This document shows, in pieces, positions 43,084 to 51,312 of a DNA stretch of 64,000 nucleotides. The notes under the pieces are model-generated. The model saw nothing but the letters and a program-made list of their open reading frames with translations. It searched no databases and was not told the DNA's origin. Position numbers and translations under genes: made by a program. The DNA is from Paractinoplanes polyasparticus (GTDB lineage Bacteria; Actinomycetota; Actinomycetes; Mycobacteriales; Micromonosporaceae), in contig NZ_JAHWFK010000008.1 in NCBI RefSeq assembly GCF_019710575.1, forward strand, positions 186,001 through 250,000. The letters are read 5' to 3'. The number at the start of each line of letters is the position of its first letter. Position 1 is the stretch's first letter.

Positions 43084-44082
43084 ATGGAGTTTCGTCATCT
43101 TGGCCGTTCCGGCCTGCTGATCAGCGAGATCGCGTACGGCAACTGGATCACCCACGGTTCCCAGGTCGAGGAGGAGGCCGCCGTCGCGTGCGTGCGCGCC
43201 GCCCTCGACGTGGGCATCACGACGTTCGACACGGCCGACGCGTACGCCGGCGGTCGCGCCGAGGAGGTGCTGGGCCGCGCGCTCAAGGGCGAGCGCCGCG
43301 CCGGCCTCGAGATCTTCACCAAGGTCTTCTGGCCGACCGGGCCCGGCCCGAACGACCGCAGCCTGTCGCGCAAGCACATCATGGAGTCGATCGACGCGTC
43401 GCTGGGCCGGCTCCAGACCGACTACGTCGACCTCTACCAGGCCCACCGCTACGACTACTCGACCCCGCTCGAGGAGACCATGCAGGCGTTCGCCGACGTC
43501 GTGCGTTCGGGCAAGGCGCTCTACATCGGCGTCTCGGAGTGGACCGCGTCCGAGATCCGGGCCGGCTGGGAAATGGCCCAGGACCTGAAGATCCCGTTCG
43601 TCTCGAACCAGCCGCAGTACTCCGCGCTGTGGCGGGTCATCGAGGCCGAGGTGGTGCCGACCTCGATCGAGCTGGGGATCGGCCAGGTCGTCTTCTCGCC
43701 GATCGCTCAGGGCGTGCTGACCGGCAAGTACGAGGTGGGCAAGCAGCCGCCGGCGGGCTCGCGGGCCACCGACGAGAAGTCGGGCGCCAACTTCATCTCG
43801 CGGCTCATGCGCGACGAGGTGCTGGAGGCCGTGGCCCAGCTCAAGCCGATCGCCGACCAGGCCGGGCTGAGCCTGGCCCAGCTGGCCGTGGCCTGGGTGC
43901 TGCAGAACCAGAACGTCTCGGCCGCCATCATCGGCGCGTCCCGCCCCGAGCAGGTGCGGGACAACGCCGCGGCGTCGGGCAAGAAGCTCGACGCCGATGT
44001 GATGAAGGCGATCGACGCCGCCCTCGACCCGGTGGCCGAGCGTGACCCGGCCAAGACCCAGTCGCCGGCCCGTCGTCCCTAG
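43084..44082 (+). CDS. Aldo/keto reductase (KCNAB-like)
   Basis: 332 aa TIM-barrel oxidoreductase. MEFRHLGRSGLLISEIAYGN, then FDTADAYAGGRAEEVLGRAL (catalytic Asp and Tyr), IFTKVFWPTGPGPN (Lys), YQAHRYDYSTPLEETM (His), and SAAIIGASRPEQVRDN (NADPH phosphate site) follow the voltage-gated K-channel beta/YghZ-type AKR subfamily. It reduces carbonyls with NADPH; the substrate is unknown. Confidence 0.92.
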   Translation: MEFRHLGRSGLLISEIAYGNWITHGSQVEEEAAVACVRAALDVGITTFDTADAYAGGRAEEVLGRALKGERRAGLEIFTKVFWPTGPGPNDRSLSRKHIMESIDASLGRLQTDYVDLYQAHRYDYSTPLEETMQAFADVVRSGKALYIGVSEWTASEIRAGWEMAQDLKIPFVSNQPQYSALWRVIEAEVVPTSIELGIGQVVFSPIAQGVLTGKYEVGKQPPAGSRATDEKSGANFISRLMRDEVLEAVAQLKPIADQAGLSLAQLAVAWVLQNQNVSAAIIGASRPEQVRDNAAASGKKLDADVMKAIDAALDPVAERDPAKTQSPARRP

Positions 44083-44100
44083 CCACGGAACTTGCCATAC

Positions 44101-44224
44101 CCGGTGATCGCCGCTGGTGAGATGGCACTCGGTTTTCCGACGGCCGCGGGGTTTGCGGACGGCGGAAAATCGCGTGCCATCTCACCAGCTAAAAGGGCGA
44201 TCACCAGCGGAGCGAAGCGGAGCC
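44101..44224 (+). repeat. Palindromic element C (covarying-stem family)
   Basis: Outer 10-bp stem 44103-44112 with 44196-44205, inner 26-bp stem 44113-44138 with 44164-44189 (one mismatch, one G.U-type pair). The apical segment at 44139-44163 contains CCGCGGGGTTTGCGG, TAAAA follows the inner arm, and the exact tail GCGGAGCGAAGCGGAGCC is at 44207-44224. It fills the gap between convergent genes, and its extended end GGCTCAG runs into the stop codon of the M50 gene at 44232. Confidence 0.85.
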
Positions 44225-44231
44225 GGCAGGC

Positions 44232-45056
44232 TCAGTTCCAGAACCGCATCAGTTCGAGGCCGACCTGGATCAGGACCTGGGAGACGCCCAGCTTGTCGGT
44301 GATCCAGAAGACCACGTCGTAGAAGTAGTCGCCGACCCGCGTCTGCCACAGCAGCAGGAACAACAGGATGAAGCCGTACGGCGCGAAGAGGTTCCACGCG
44401 CGCTGATAGGCCGGGCTCATCCACGGCGCGAGGATGCTGCCGCCGTCGAGGCCGGGAATCGGCAGCAGGTTGAGGATGGTCGCCGTCACCTGCAGGAAGG
44501 CCAGCGCGGCCAGCGCCGCCCAGAATTCCAGGTGGTCGCCGGAGCCGCCCGCGACGAACTGACCGCCGACCAGGTCGAGCGTGGGCCCGACACCGATCAG
44601 GAACGGCAGCGCGAGGACCAGGGCCAGGATCAGGTTGGTGAGCGGACCGGCCGCGCTGATCAGCGAGTCCTTGACCTTGCTGCGGATGTAGCGGTGGTCG
44701 ACCCAGACGGCGCCGCCGGGCAGGCCGATGCCGCCCAGGATCACCACCACCACGGGCAGGACGATCGACAGCAGCGGGCTCGTGTACTTCAGCGGGTTCA
44801 GCTTGAGGTAGCCGCGTTCGGCCACCGTGTGGTCGCCCGAGAAGTAGCCGATCAGCGCGTGCGCGTACTCGTGCAGGCAGAGCGACACCAGCCAGCCCGC
44901 GACGATGAACAGGAACACGTCGACCCGGACGTTGCCGAAACCGACCCAGGTCATCCAGCCGCTGACAACGAAGACGGCCACGATGCCCACGAAGACCGGG
45001 CTGGGCACGAACGCGTGGCGCGGTGTCCTCGTGTGGACCGGATCGTCGTAGGTCAC
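44232..45056 (-). CDS. Site-2-protease-type M50 membrane metallopeptidase
   Basis: 274 aa with about six membrane helices. Zinc motif HEYAH (H62, E63, H66) in LCLHEYAHALIGYFSG and the second motif NLLPIPGLDGG give the M50 active site. No PDZ or CBS domain is present, so it belongs to the compact rhomboid-like-size S2P group whose substrates are largely unknown. The GTG start follows the stop of the upstream small gene by one base. Confidence 0.88.
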   Translation of the reverse strand: MTYDDPVHTRTPRHAFVPSPVFVGIVAVFVVSGWMTWVGFGNVRVDVFLFIVAGWLVSLCLHEYAHALIGYFSGDHTVAERGYLKLNPLKYTSPLLSIVLPVVVVILGGIGLPGGAVWVDHRYIRSKVKDSLISAAGPLTNLILALVLALPFLIGVGPTLDLVGGQFVAGGSGDHLEFWAALAALAFLQVTATILNLLPIPGLDGGSILAPWMSPAYQRAWNLFAPYGFILLFLLLWQTRVGDYFYDVVFWITDKLGVSQVLIQVGLELMRFWN

Positions 45057-45057
45057 G

Positions 45058-45255
45058 TCACTCCGCCGGCAGCAGGCTCATCGGGTATTCCACCCGGTCG
45101 TCCTCGACCAGCACCACCTTGGCCACGCCGGCCTCGGCCAGCCCGCGCCACTCCTGGCCGATCCACGACTCCGCGTCGGCCTGGCTGCTGAACGTCTCGG
45201 CCGGCCCGGCCACCGGCTGACCGTCGACGTTCTCGTAGCGCCAACTCCACGGCAT
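45058..45255 (-). CDS. Small conserved hypothetical protein
   Basis: 65 aa: MPWSWRYENVDGQPVAGPAE, then FSSQADAESWIGQEWRGLAE and VAKVVLVEDDRVEYPMSL. GAAGGGGG precedes the ATG. The compact alpha/beta composition without cysteines or a signal suggests a soluble protein of unknown role. It forms a two-gene unit with the M50 protease and may be linked to it functionally. Confidence 0.72.
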   Translation of the reverse strand: MPWSWRYENVDGQPVAGPAETFSSQADAESWIGQEWRGLAEAGVAKVVLVEDDRVEYPMSLLPAE

Positions 45256-45323
45256 GCGCCGCCCCCTTCACGTCCTCGGTCGGTGTCCTCCACCCTACGG
45301 CGTCACGCTGTGCGCCCCGGCCT

Positions 45324-45329
45324 TAAGGT
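45324..45329 (+). promoter_or_regulatory. -10 box for a leaderless transcript (cobU-cobT fusion)
   Basis: TAAGGT ends 7 nt before ATG 45337. A leaderless message leaves no room for a cobalamin riboswitch. Confidence 0.5.
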
Positions 45330-45336
45330 ACGGGGC

Positions 45337-47157
45337 ATGTCCGATGATCGGTGGCACACGGTCCTGGTGCTCGGCGGGATCCGGTCCGGCAAGTCCGCAT
45401 TCGCCGAGTCCCTGCTGGCCGGCGCTCCGTCCGTGCGCTATGTGGCGACCGCGGCCGGCGGCGAGGACGACCCGGAGTGGCTGGCCCGGATCGAGGAACA
45501 TCAGCGCCGCCGGCCGCAGTCGTGGTCGACGGAGGAGACGGCGGCCGACCCGGCCCGGCTGACCGAGTTGCTGAGCGAGGCCAAGCCCGACGACACGCTG
45601 CTCGTGGACGACCTGGGCGGCTGGGTGACGGCCCTGCTCGACCCGGCCCGGCAGCCCAACAACGACGAGGCCGACGTGGCCGCGCTGGCCGCCGCCGTGC
45701 GTGCCTGCACGGCGCGGGTGGTTCTGGTGAGCCCCGAGGTGGGTCTGTCGCTGGTGCCGACCACGCCGGTCGGGCGGGCCTTCGCCGACGCGCTGGGCAC
45801 GACGAACCAGGCCCTGGCCGACGCCTGCGACCGGGTGGCGCTCGTCGTCGCCGGCCGCCCGGTGTGGCTGAAGGGCTCCTCCGACGAAACAGCCGTCGCG
45901 GAACCGGCAGCGGCCACGCAGGCGGATGCCGGCGCAGCGGTGGAATCGGACGCGGCCATCGTGAGCCCGGCCGTCGCGCCGGCCACCACCGCGCAGCCGC
46001 AACTGGTCAGCCCGGTGGCAGCTGAGGCCGCGGCGGCCACCCCGGTAGCCGGCGTGCTCAACGAGCCCACCATGATCCTGCCCCTGGTCGCCTCGGCGGT
46101 CGTCTTCGAGCCCGGCATGGACCTGCCCATGCCCGACGGCGACGCCGGCCCCGACGCCCGCGACCGCCTGCCCTCCCTCGACTTCCCCGGCATCGGGCTG
46201 GGCCGCCTGGCCGAGGCCGTCACCTTCGCCGCCGCCACCCAGGCCACCGTCACCCCGCAGCCGTGGAGCTCCCCTCGCGTCCTGCTGCTCTCGGGCCGCC
46301 ACTCGGGCGGCGCCGCGGCCGGCGACGACGTGGCCGACGTCGAGCGCCGCGTCGCCCAGGTCGAGAACGGCGAGGGCGTGCTGAGCCGCCTCGCCGGCAC
46401 GGCCGGGGCCGACATCGCCGTGCTGCGCACTCCCGAGGCCACCCCGATGGAGGACATGGCCGCGGCGTCCCTGGAGGACGTCGACCGCGCCCTGCAGCAG
46501 GGCTGGCTGCTGGCCGACGCCGCCGCCGAGGCCGGCCGGGATCTGCTCGTCATCGCGTCGATCGGCGTCGGCACCGACGCGGTCGCGGCTGCCATCTCCG
46601 CCGCCACCACGGGCGCCGAGGCCGTTGCGGTGCTTCCCCGCGTGCTGCTGCCCGGCGGCGTCTACGACGACGAGTCGTGGATGGAGCGGGCCGCCGCCGT
46701 GCGGGACGCGCTGCACCGCATCCGCCGGGAACCGCGCGGCGCCAAGGACATCCTGCGCGAGCTGGGCGGCCAGGACGTCGCGGTGGCGACCGGCGCGCTG
46801 CTCGGCGCCGCGGCCCGGCGACTGCCGGTCGTGCTCGACGGGCCGGTCGGGATAGCGGCCGGGCTGATCGCGCGCGATCTGGGCGGTCAGATCCGGCACT
46901 GGACGCTGCTGGCCGACGCCGGCGACCTCGAGCTCGTGCGCCAGGGCGGCGATGTGCTCGGCCTGACCCCCGTACTCGACCTGGGTCTGGGTCTGGGTGA
47001 AGGCGCGAACGCGCTGGCCGCGCTGCCGCTGTTGCGCACGGCCGTGGGTCTGGCGTCGTCGATCGGTGTGCATCCGGCGCTGGAGCCGGAGGACGACGCC
47101 GACTTCGCCGAGCCCGAGCCGGACGGTCCGGGACCGGCGACCACCCACCCGGAGTGA
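45337..47157 (+). CDS. cobU/cobT: CobU-CobT fusion protein of cobalamin nucleotide-loop assembly
   Basis: 606 aa. Residues 1-185 are CobU (adenosylcobinamide kinase/guanylyltransferase): P-loop LGGIRSGKSAFAE (13-20), VRYVATA, LLVDDLGGWVTAL, NQALADACDRVALVVAG. A flexible Ala/Pro linker of about 90 residues follows. Residues about 275-590 have the CobT fold (VVLDGPVGIAAGLIARDLGG, LGLGEGANALAALPLLRTA), but the usual GDHG reads GRHS and the usual GEMGIGNTT reads ASIGVGTDA. CobT activity (dimethylbenzimidazole phosphoribosyl transfer) is therefore uncertain, while CobU looks intact. It overlaps cobS by 4 nt. Confidence 0.85.
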   Translation: MSDDRWHTVLVLGGIRSGKSAFAESLLAGAPSVRYVATAAGGEDDPEWLARIEEHQRRRPQSWSTEETAADPARLTELLSEAKPDDTLLVDDLGGWVTALLDPARQPNNDEADVAALAAAVRACTARVVLVSPEVGLSLVPTTPVGRAFADALGTTNQALADACDRVALVVAGRPVWLKGSSDETAVAEPAAATQADAGAAVESDAAIVSPAVAPATTAQPQLVSPVAAEAAAATPVAGVLNEPTMILPLVASAVVFEPGMDLPMPDGDAGPDARDRLPSLDFPGIGLGRLAEAVTFAAATQATVTPQPWSSPRVLLLSGRHSGGAAAGDDVADVERRVAQVENGEGVLSRLAGTAGADIAVLRTPEATPMEDMAAASLEDVDRALQQGWLLADAAAEAGRDLLVIASIGVGTDAVAAAISAATTGAEAVAVLPRVLLPGGVYDDESWMERAAAVRDALHRIRREPRGAKDILRELGGQDVAVATGALLGAAARRLPVVLDGPVGIAAGLIARDLGGQIRHWTLLADAGDLELVRQGGDVLGLTPVLDLGLGLGEGANALAALPLLRTAVGLASSIGVHPALEPEDDADFAEPEPDGPGPATTHPE

Positions 47158-47894
47158 GCCTCGGTGCGGGTCTGCGGCTCTCGGTGACCACGCTGACGGT
47201 TCTGCCGGTCCGGGCCGGGCGCGTCGACCGCACGGCGGCCGCCGTGGCCATGAGTGTGGCGCCGGCTGTCGGCGCCCTGCTCGGCCTGTTGCTGGCAGCG
47301 TTGCTGGGGCTGCTGCGCGAGGCGCACGCTCCGGCCCTGGTCGCGGGGGGCGTGACGGTCGCCGCGGCGGCTCTGTTGACCCGGGGCATGCACCTCGACG
47401 GGCTGGCCGACACGATCGACGCGCTGGGCTCCTACCGCCGGGGCGACGCCGCCCTGGACATCATGAAAAAGTCTGACATCGGCCCGTTCGGCGTGGCCGC
47501 GATTGCGCTCACGCTGCTGATGCAGGCTTCCGCACTGGCTGTCGTGCCGCTCGCTGCGGTCGTCGTGGCGTTCGCGGCCGGCCGGGTCGCCATTCCGCTG
47601 GCCTGCCGCCGAGGCATTCCCGCTGCCCGCCCCGAAGGGCTGGGCGCGCTCGTGGCGGGCACTGTGCCGACGCCTGTGGCCGTTCTGGGCGCGGCGCTGG
47701 TCACGGCGGCGGCGATTGCCGCGACCCCGGGCCGCTCCTGGCAGGGGCCGGTCGCCGTCGCGATCTCACTCACCGTCGTGGTGCTGCTGGTGCGCCATTG
47801 CGTACGGCGTTTCGGCGGCATCACCGGCGACGTGCTGGGCGCAGCCGTGGAGGTGACCACCACGCTCGCGCTCGTCGGCCTTTCGCTCGGCTGA
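47154..47894 (+). CDS. cobS: Adenosylcobinamide-GDP ribazoletransferase
   Basis: 246 aa polytopic membrane protein. GMHLDGLADTIDALGS, MKKSDIGPFGVAAI and RFGGITGDVLGAAVE are the CobS metal/substrate motifs. It joins GDP-cobinamide to alpha-ribazole at the last step of cobalamin synthesis. The GTG start overlaps the stop of the CobU-CobT gene (GTGA), so the steps are made together. Confidence 0.93.
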   Translation: MSLGAGLRLSVTTLTVLPVRAGRVDRTAAAVAMSVAPAVGALLGLLLAALLGLLREAHAPALVAGGVTVAAAALLTRGMHLDGLADTIDALGSYRRGDAALDIMKKSDIGPFGVAAIALTLLMQASALAVVPLAAVVVAFAAGRVAIPLACRRGIPAARPEGLGALVAGTVPTPVAVLGAALVTAAAIAATPGRSWQGPVAVAISLTVVVLLVRHCVRRFGGITGDVLGAAVEVTTTLALVGLSLG

Positions 47895-48024
47895 AGGCGA
47901 AGACAAAGGCAAAGGCCAACCAGCCCTGCCCCGCCCTACCAAGGGGGCGGGCCCAAACTACGCCGCCCGCAAGCCGAGAACGGGGTTGTCCACAGGCTGC
48001 GGGCGGTGATGTGAGAGACAGTTT
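47895..48024. other. Convergent gap with GC hairpin and a DnaA-box-like site
   Basis: 130 bp between the cobS and gcvT stops. It contains a weak CCGCCC/GGGCGG hairpin near 47930 and TTGTCCACA at 47986-47994, the same 9-mer as at 30666. No gene is seen. Confidence 0.45.
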
Positions 48025-49107
48025 TCAGCGCACCGAGGTCTTCACGAACGGCGGCTTGACCACGCGGGCCTCGGCGCGGCGGCCGCGAATGTCGATCTCG
48101 ACCAGGTCGCCGTCGGCCACGGCGGCCGCCGTGTCGAGCAGGGCCAGCGCGATGCCGATCTTGCGGGTGGGCGAGAACGTGCCGCTCGTGGTCTCGCCGA
48201 TGAGCTGGTCACCGGCGTACACCCGCATGTGACCGCGCGGGATGCCGCGCCCGGTCAGCTCGAGCCCGCGCAGGGTGCGCCGCGGCCCGGCCGCCTTCTC
48301 GGCCAGCAGAGCGTCGCGCCCCCAGAAGGCGGGCTTGTTCCAGCCGACCGCCCAGCCGGAACGCGCCTGCACCGGGGTGATCTCGAGGGTCAGCTCCTGG
48401 CCGTGCAGCGGATAGCCCATCTCGGTGCGCAGCGTGTCGCGCGCGCCCAGGCCGCACGGGCGCACCCCAGCGGCGATCAGCTGGTCCCACACCTCGACGG
48501 CCGACGACCAGGGCACGACCAGCTCGTAGCCGTGCTCGCCGGTGTAGCCGGTGCGGCACACGATCAGGTGACCGGCGGACGAGAACGACATGTAGTCGTG
48601 CCCGGTGGGCAGGCCCAGTTTCGCGAGCACCTCGGCCGACTGCGGCCCCTGCACGGCCAGGACAGCGAACTCGTGGTGCTCGTCGGTGACCGTGATGCCG
48701 GCCGGGGCGGCGGCGGTCAGCAGCCGTACGACCGAAGCCGTGTTCGCCGCGTTCGGGATGAGGAAGACCTCGTCGTCCGCGATGACGTACGCGATCAGGT
48801 CGTCGACCACACCGCCGTCCTCGGCGCAGCACAGGGTGTATTGCGCCTGGCCGGGGCCGATGCGGCCGAGGTCGTTGCTGAGGCAGGCGTTGACGAAGGC
48901 GGCGGCGCCGGCTCCCCGTACGCGCGCCTTGCCGAGATGAGAGACGTCGAACACGCCCGCCGCCTCACGGACCGCCGTGTGCTCCTTGATGACACCGCCA
49001 CCCGCGTACTCGAGGGGCATCTCCCACCCCCCGAAACCGGCGAACTTCGCGCCCAGTGCCACGTGGCGTTCGTGCAGGGGGGAGTGGGAAAGAGCGTCGG
49101 CAGACAT
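48025..49107 (-). CDS. gcvT: Aminomethyltransferase (glycine cleavage T protein)
   Basis: 360 aa from ATG 49107. [50 protein letters not shown] and [17 protein letters not shown] are GcvT blocks for folate and lipoyl-lysine binding. It transfers the methylene group from the lipoylated H protein to tetrahydrofolate. A -10 TAAGTT lies 7 nt upstream, giving a leaderless message, so there is no leader for a glycine riboswitch. The position matches Rv2211c; ilvE is not next to it here. Confidence 0.93.
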   Translation of the reverse strand: MSADALSHSPLHERHVALGAKFAGFGGWEMPLEYAGGGVIKEHTAVREAAGVFDVSHLGKARVRGAGAAAFVNACLSNDLGRIGPGQAQYTLCCAEDGGVVDDLIAYVIADDEVFLIPNAANTASVVRLLTAAAPAGITVTDEHHEFAVLAVQGPQSAEVLAKLGLPTGHDYMSFSSAGHLIVCRTGYTGEHGYELVVPWSSAVEVWDQLIAAGVRPCGLGARDTLRTEMGYPLHGQELTLEITPVQARSGWAVGWNKPAFWGRDALLAEKAAGPRRTLRGLELTGRGIPRGHMRVYAGDQLIGETTSGTFSPTRKIGIALALLDTAAAVADGDLVEIDIRGRRAEARVVKPPFVKTSVR

Positions 49108-49114
49108 GAGAGTC

Positions 49115-49120
49115 AACTTA
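49115..49120 (-). promoter_or_regulatory. -10 box for a leaderless transcript (gcvT)
   Basis: TAAGTT on the minus strand ends 7 nt before the gcvT ATG. Confidence 0.5.
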
Positions 49121-49243
49121 CCCGTGACCTCGCGCTTGGTTAGAGTCGCGGGGAACCCTCCCCCGGCGTCACCGCGCCGGGGCCCACCGAACCAGCCGGC
49201 GCGCCCATGAGGCGCCTGGCTCATCAGTCCGCGGAGTGCCCGA

Positions 49244-50779
49244 GTGACCCAGCCCAGCCTCAGCCTGGTCGACACCGACCCGGCCGAATTGGCCGTCGAC
49301 GCCATCGTCATCGGCCTGCACAGCCAGCCTGACGAGGGCGGCGCCCTGCTGCCGGCGGCCGGCGCCGAGAGCATCGCCGCCGCGTTCGACGGCAGGCTGA
49401 CCTCGACGCTGGCGCTGCTCGGCGCGAGCGGCGCGCCGGGCGAGGTGACCAAGCTGGCCACTCTCGGCACGATCTCGGCGCCGCTGGTGGTCGCGGTCGG
49501 CCTCGGCGACGAGCCCACCGGTTCGGCGCCCAGCCCCGAGACGTTGCGCCGGGGCACCGGTGCCGCTGTGCGCGCGCTGGCCGGCAGCAACACGGTCGCG
49601 CTTGCCCTGCCGCTGCCCGACGACGAGGACGCGCCGGGCGTGCTCCGCGCCATCCTCGAGGGCGCGCTGCTGGGGTCGTACCGGTTCGCCGGCTACAAGA
49701 CCAAGCCGCAGCCGAACCGCCGCGAGCCGGTGGCCGCGCTGCAGGTGCACGTGCCCGACGCGAACGACGCCTCGGCCGCGGCCGAGGTGACCCGGGCCGA
49801 GGCCGTCGCCCGCGCCGTGCGGCTGACCCGCGACTGGGTCAACACCCCGCCCAACGTGCTGCGCCCGCCGGAGTTCGCCGACGCTGTGGTGGCCGCGGCC
49901 GCGGGCACCGGCCTCGAGGTCGAGGTGCTCGACTTCGACGAGCTCAAGGCCGGCGGCTACGGCGGCATCGTGGCCGTGGGCCAGGGTTCCGAGGCGCCGC
50001 CGCGCCTGGTCAAGCTGACCTACACCCCCGAGGGCGTCGAGTCGCCGAAGCGGGTCGCGCTGGTCGGCAAGGGCATCACGTTCGACACCGGCGGCATCAG
50101 CATCAAGCCGGCCGCCGGCATGTGGGAGATGAAGTCCGACATGGCCGGCGCCGCCGCGGTCGGCGCGACCATGCTCGCCGTCGCCGCGCTCAAGCCCCGC
50201 GTCGCGGTCAGCGCCTACCTGGCGATGGCCGAGAACATGCCGTCCGGGACGGCGTACCGGCCGGGCGACGTCATCACGATGTTCAACGGCAAGCGGGTCG
50301 AGGTCTACAACACCGACGCCGAGGGCCGCATGGTGCTGGCCGACGCGATCGCCCGCGCCTGCGCCGACGGCACCGACTACGTGTTCGAGACTTCGACGCT
50401 GACCGGCGGTCAGGTCATCGCGCTCGGCAAGCGCATCGCGGGCCTGATGGGCTCGGACGAGGCGGTCGAGCTGGTGCGGGCGGCGGGCGACCGGGTCGGC
50501 GAGCCGGCCTGGCCGATGCCGCTGCCGGACGAGGTGCGCAAGGGCATGGAGTCCGACATCGCCGACATCTCCCAGACCAACTCCAATCTGGACCGGGCCG
50601 GGCACATGCTGCAGGGCGGAGTCTTTCTGCGGGAGTTCGTGGCCGAGGGTGTCGAGTGGGCGCACATCGACATCGCGGGCCCGAGCTATCACACCGGCGA
50701 GCCGAGCGGATATTGGAGCAAGGGCGGAACGGGCGTCCCGATTCGTACCCTGTTGTCCGTGATCGACCAGTTAGGCTGA
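49244..50779 (+). CDS. pepA: Leucyl aminopeptidase (M17)
   Basis: 511 aa. The C-terminal catalytic domain carries [26 protein letters not shown] and the M17 signature [13 protein letters not shown], giving the two-metal site; [16 protein letters not shown] starts the domain. The N-terminal domain mediates hexamer formation. It releases N-terminal residues from peptides. It corresponds to Rv2213 (pepB). Start GTG 49244 has CGGAG upstream. Confidence 0.94.
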   Translation: MTQPSLSLVDTDPAELAVDAIVIGLHSQPDEGGALLPAAGAESIAAAFDGRLTSTLALLGASGAPGEVTKLATLGTISAPLVVAVGLGDEPTGSAPSPETLRRGTGAAVRALAGSNTVALALPLPDDEDAPGVLRAILEGALLGSYRFAGYKTKPQPNRREPVAALQVHVPDANDASAAAEVTRAEAVARAVRLTRDWVNTPPNVLRPPEFADAVVAAAAGTGLEVEVLDFDELKAGGYGGIVAVGQGSEAPPRLVKLTYTPEGVESPKRVALVGKGITFDTGGISIKPAAGMWEMKSDMAGAAAVGATMLAVAALKPRVAVSAYLAMAENMPSGTAYRPGDVITMFNGKRVEVYNTDAEGRMVLADAIARACADGTDYVFETSTLTGGQVIALGKRIAGLMGSDEAVELVRAAGDRVGEPAWPMPLPDEVRKGMESDIADISQTNSNLDRAGHMLQGGVFLREFVAEGVEWAHIDIAGPSYHTGEPSGYWSKGGTGVPIRTLLSVIDQLG

Positions 50780-50786
50780 TTATTTC

Positions 50787-50815
50787 CGGTTCCGGGCGCA
50801 CGGCGCCCGGAACCG
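50787..50815 (+). terminator. Intrinsic terminator after pepA
   Basis: A perfect 13-bp stem CGGTTCCGGGCGC/GCGCCCGGAACCG with loop ACG, followed by TGTCAGTTTTCC. It also lies directly after the stop of the convergent gene ending at 50818, but lacks a U-run in that direction. Confidence 0.8.
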
Positions 50816-50817
50816 TG

Positions 50818-51147
50818 TCAGTTTTCCTGGGCGGGACGCCGCTTCCGGCGCTCGTTGTAATCGCGCATCCGTTGCGGGTAGCCGAGCAACGCCACGTCGT
50901 AGATGGGAACGCTGAGCTGATGGGCCCACCGTCGCGCGATCTCGGGCGTCTCGGTGCGGCGCCGCGTCCATTCGCCGTCGTGGGCCACGAGCAGCACCGT
51001 CGTCTCGGTCACCGACGTACGGGGCTCGATGAACGCCTCGACCCCGCGCCGGGTGCGCACGAACTCTGCGAGATACTCGAGATCGGCACGGTCGACCGAC
51101 CGACCGGCCGCTCGTTGCGGCTCCCGGCGGCGCCGAAACCAGGCCAC
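50818..51147 (-). CDS. Conserved hypothetical protein upstream of lpdA
   Basis: 109 aa from GTG 51147, with GAGGAG 6 nt upstream. VAWFRRRREPQRAAGRSVDR, then YLAEFVRTRRGVEAFIEPRT, TTVLLVAHDGEWTRRR, and a basic C-terminus YNERRKRRPAQEN. It is a small alpha/beta protein, rich in arginine, with no known motif. The open frame continues far upstream through lpdA and sucB only because of GC-rich antisense composition. It is divergent from lpdA, leaving 165 nt for promoters. Confidence 0.75.
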   Translation of the reverse strand: MAWFRRRREPQRAAGRSVDRADLEYLAEFVRTRRGVEAFIEPRTSVTETTVLLVAHDGEWTRRRTETPEIARRWAHQLSVPIYDVALLGYPQRMRDYNERRKRRPAQEN

Positions 51148-51312
51148 TACCCGCTCCTCACGTTCAATTGCGGCAAGAGTACGTCGAGCGGGCCCGTGCG
51201 TGGGGAACCTGACTGCATCGATCGGTTCGCCAAGTGACAAGATGGCCTGGACATACTGTGACCGTTTCCATTGTGTGACCCGCATGGCAACGACGCGAAC
51301 ACTGGAGTCAAC

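Noticed and set aside
45256-45336. Cobalamin riboswitch before the cobU-cobT fusion
   Set aside because: The gap is only 81 nt, the promoter appears to give a leaderless message, and no B12-box is seen.
48025-49243. Glycine riboswitch before gcvT
   Set aside because: The -10 box lies 7 nt from the start codon, so the mRNA has no leader.
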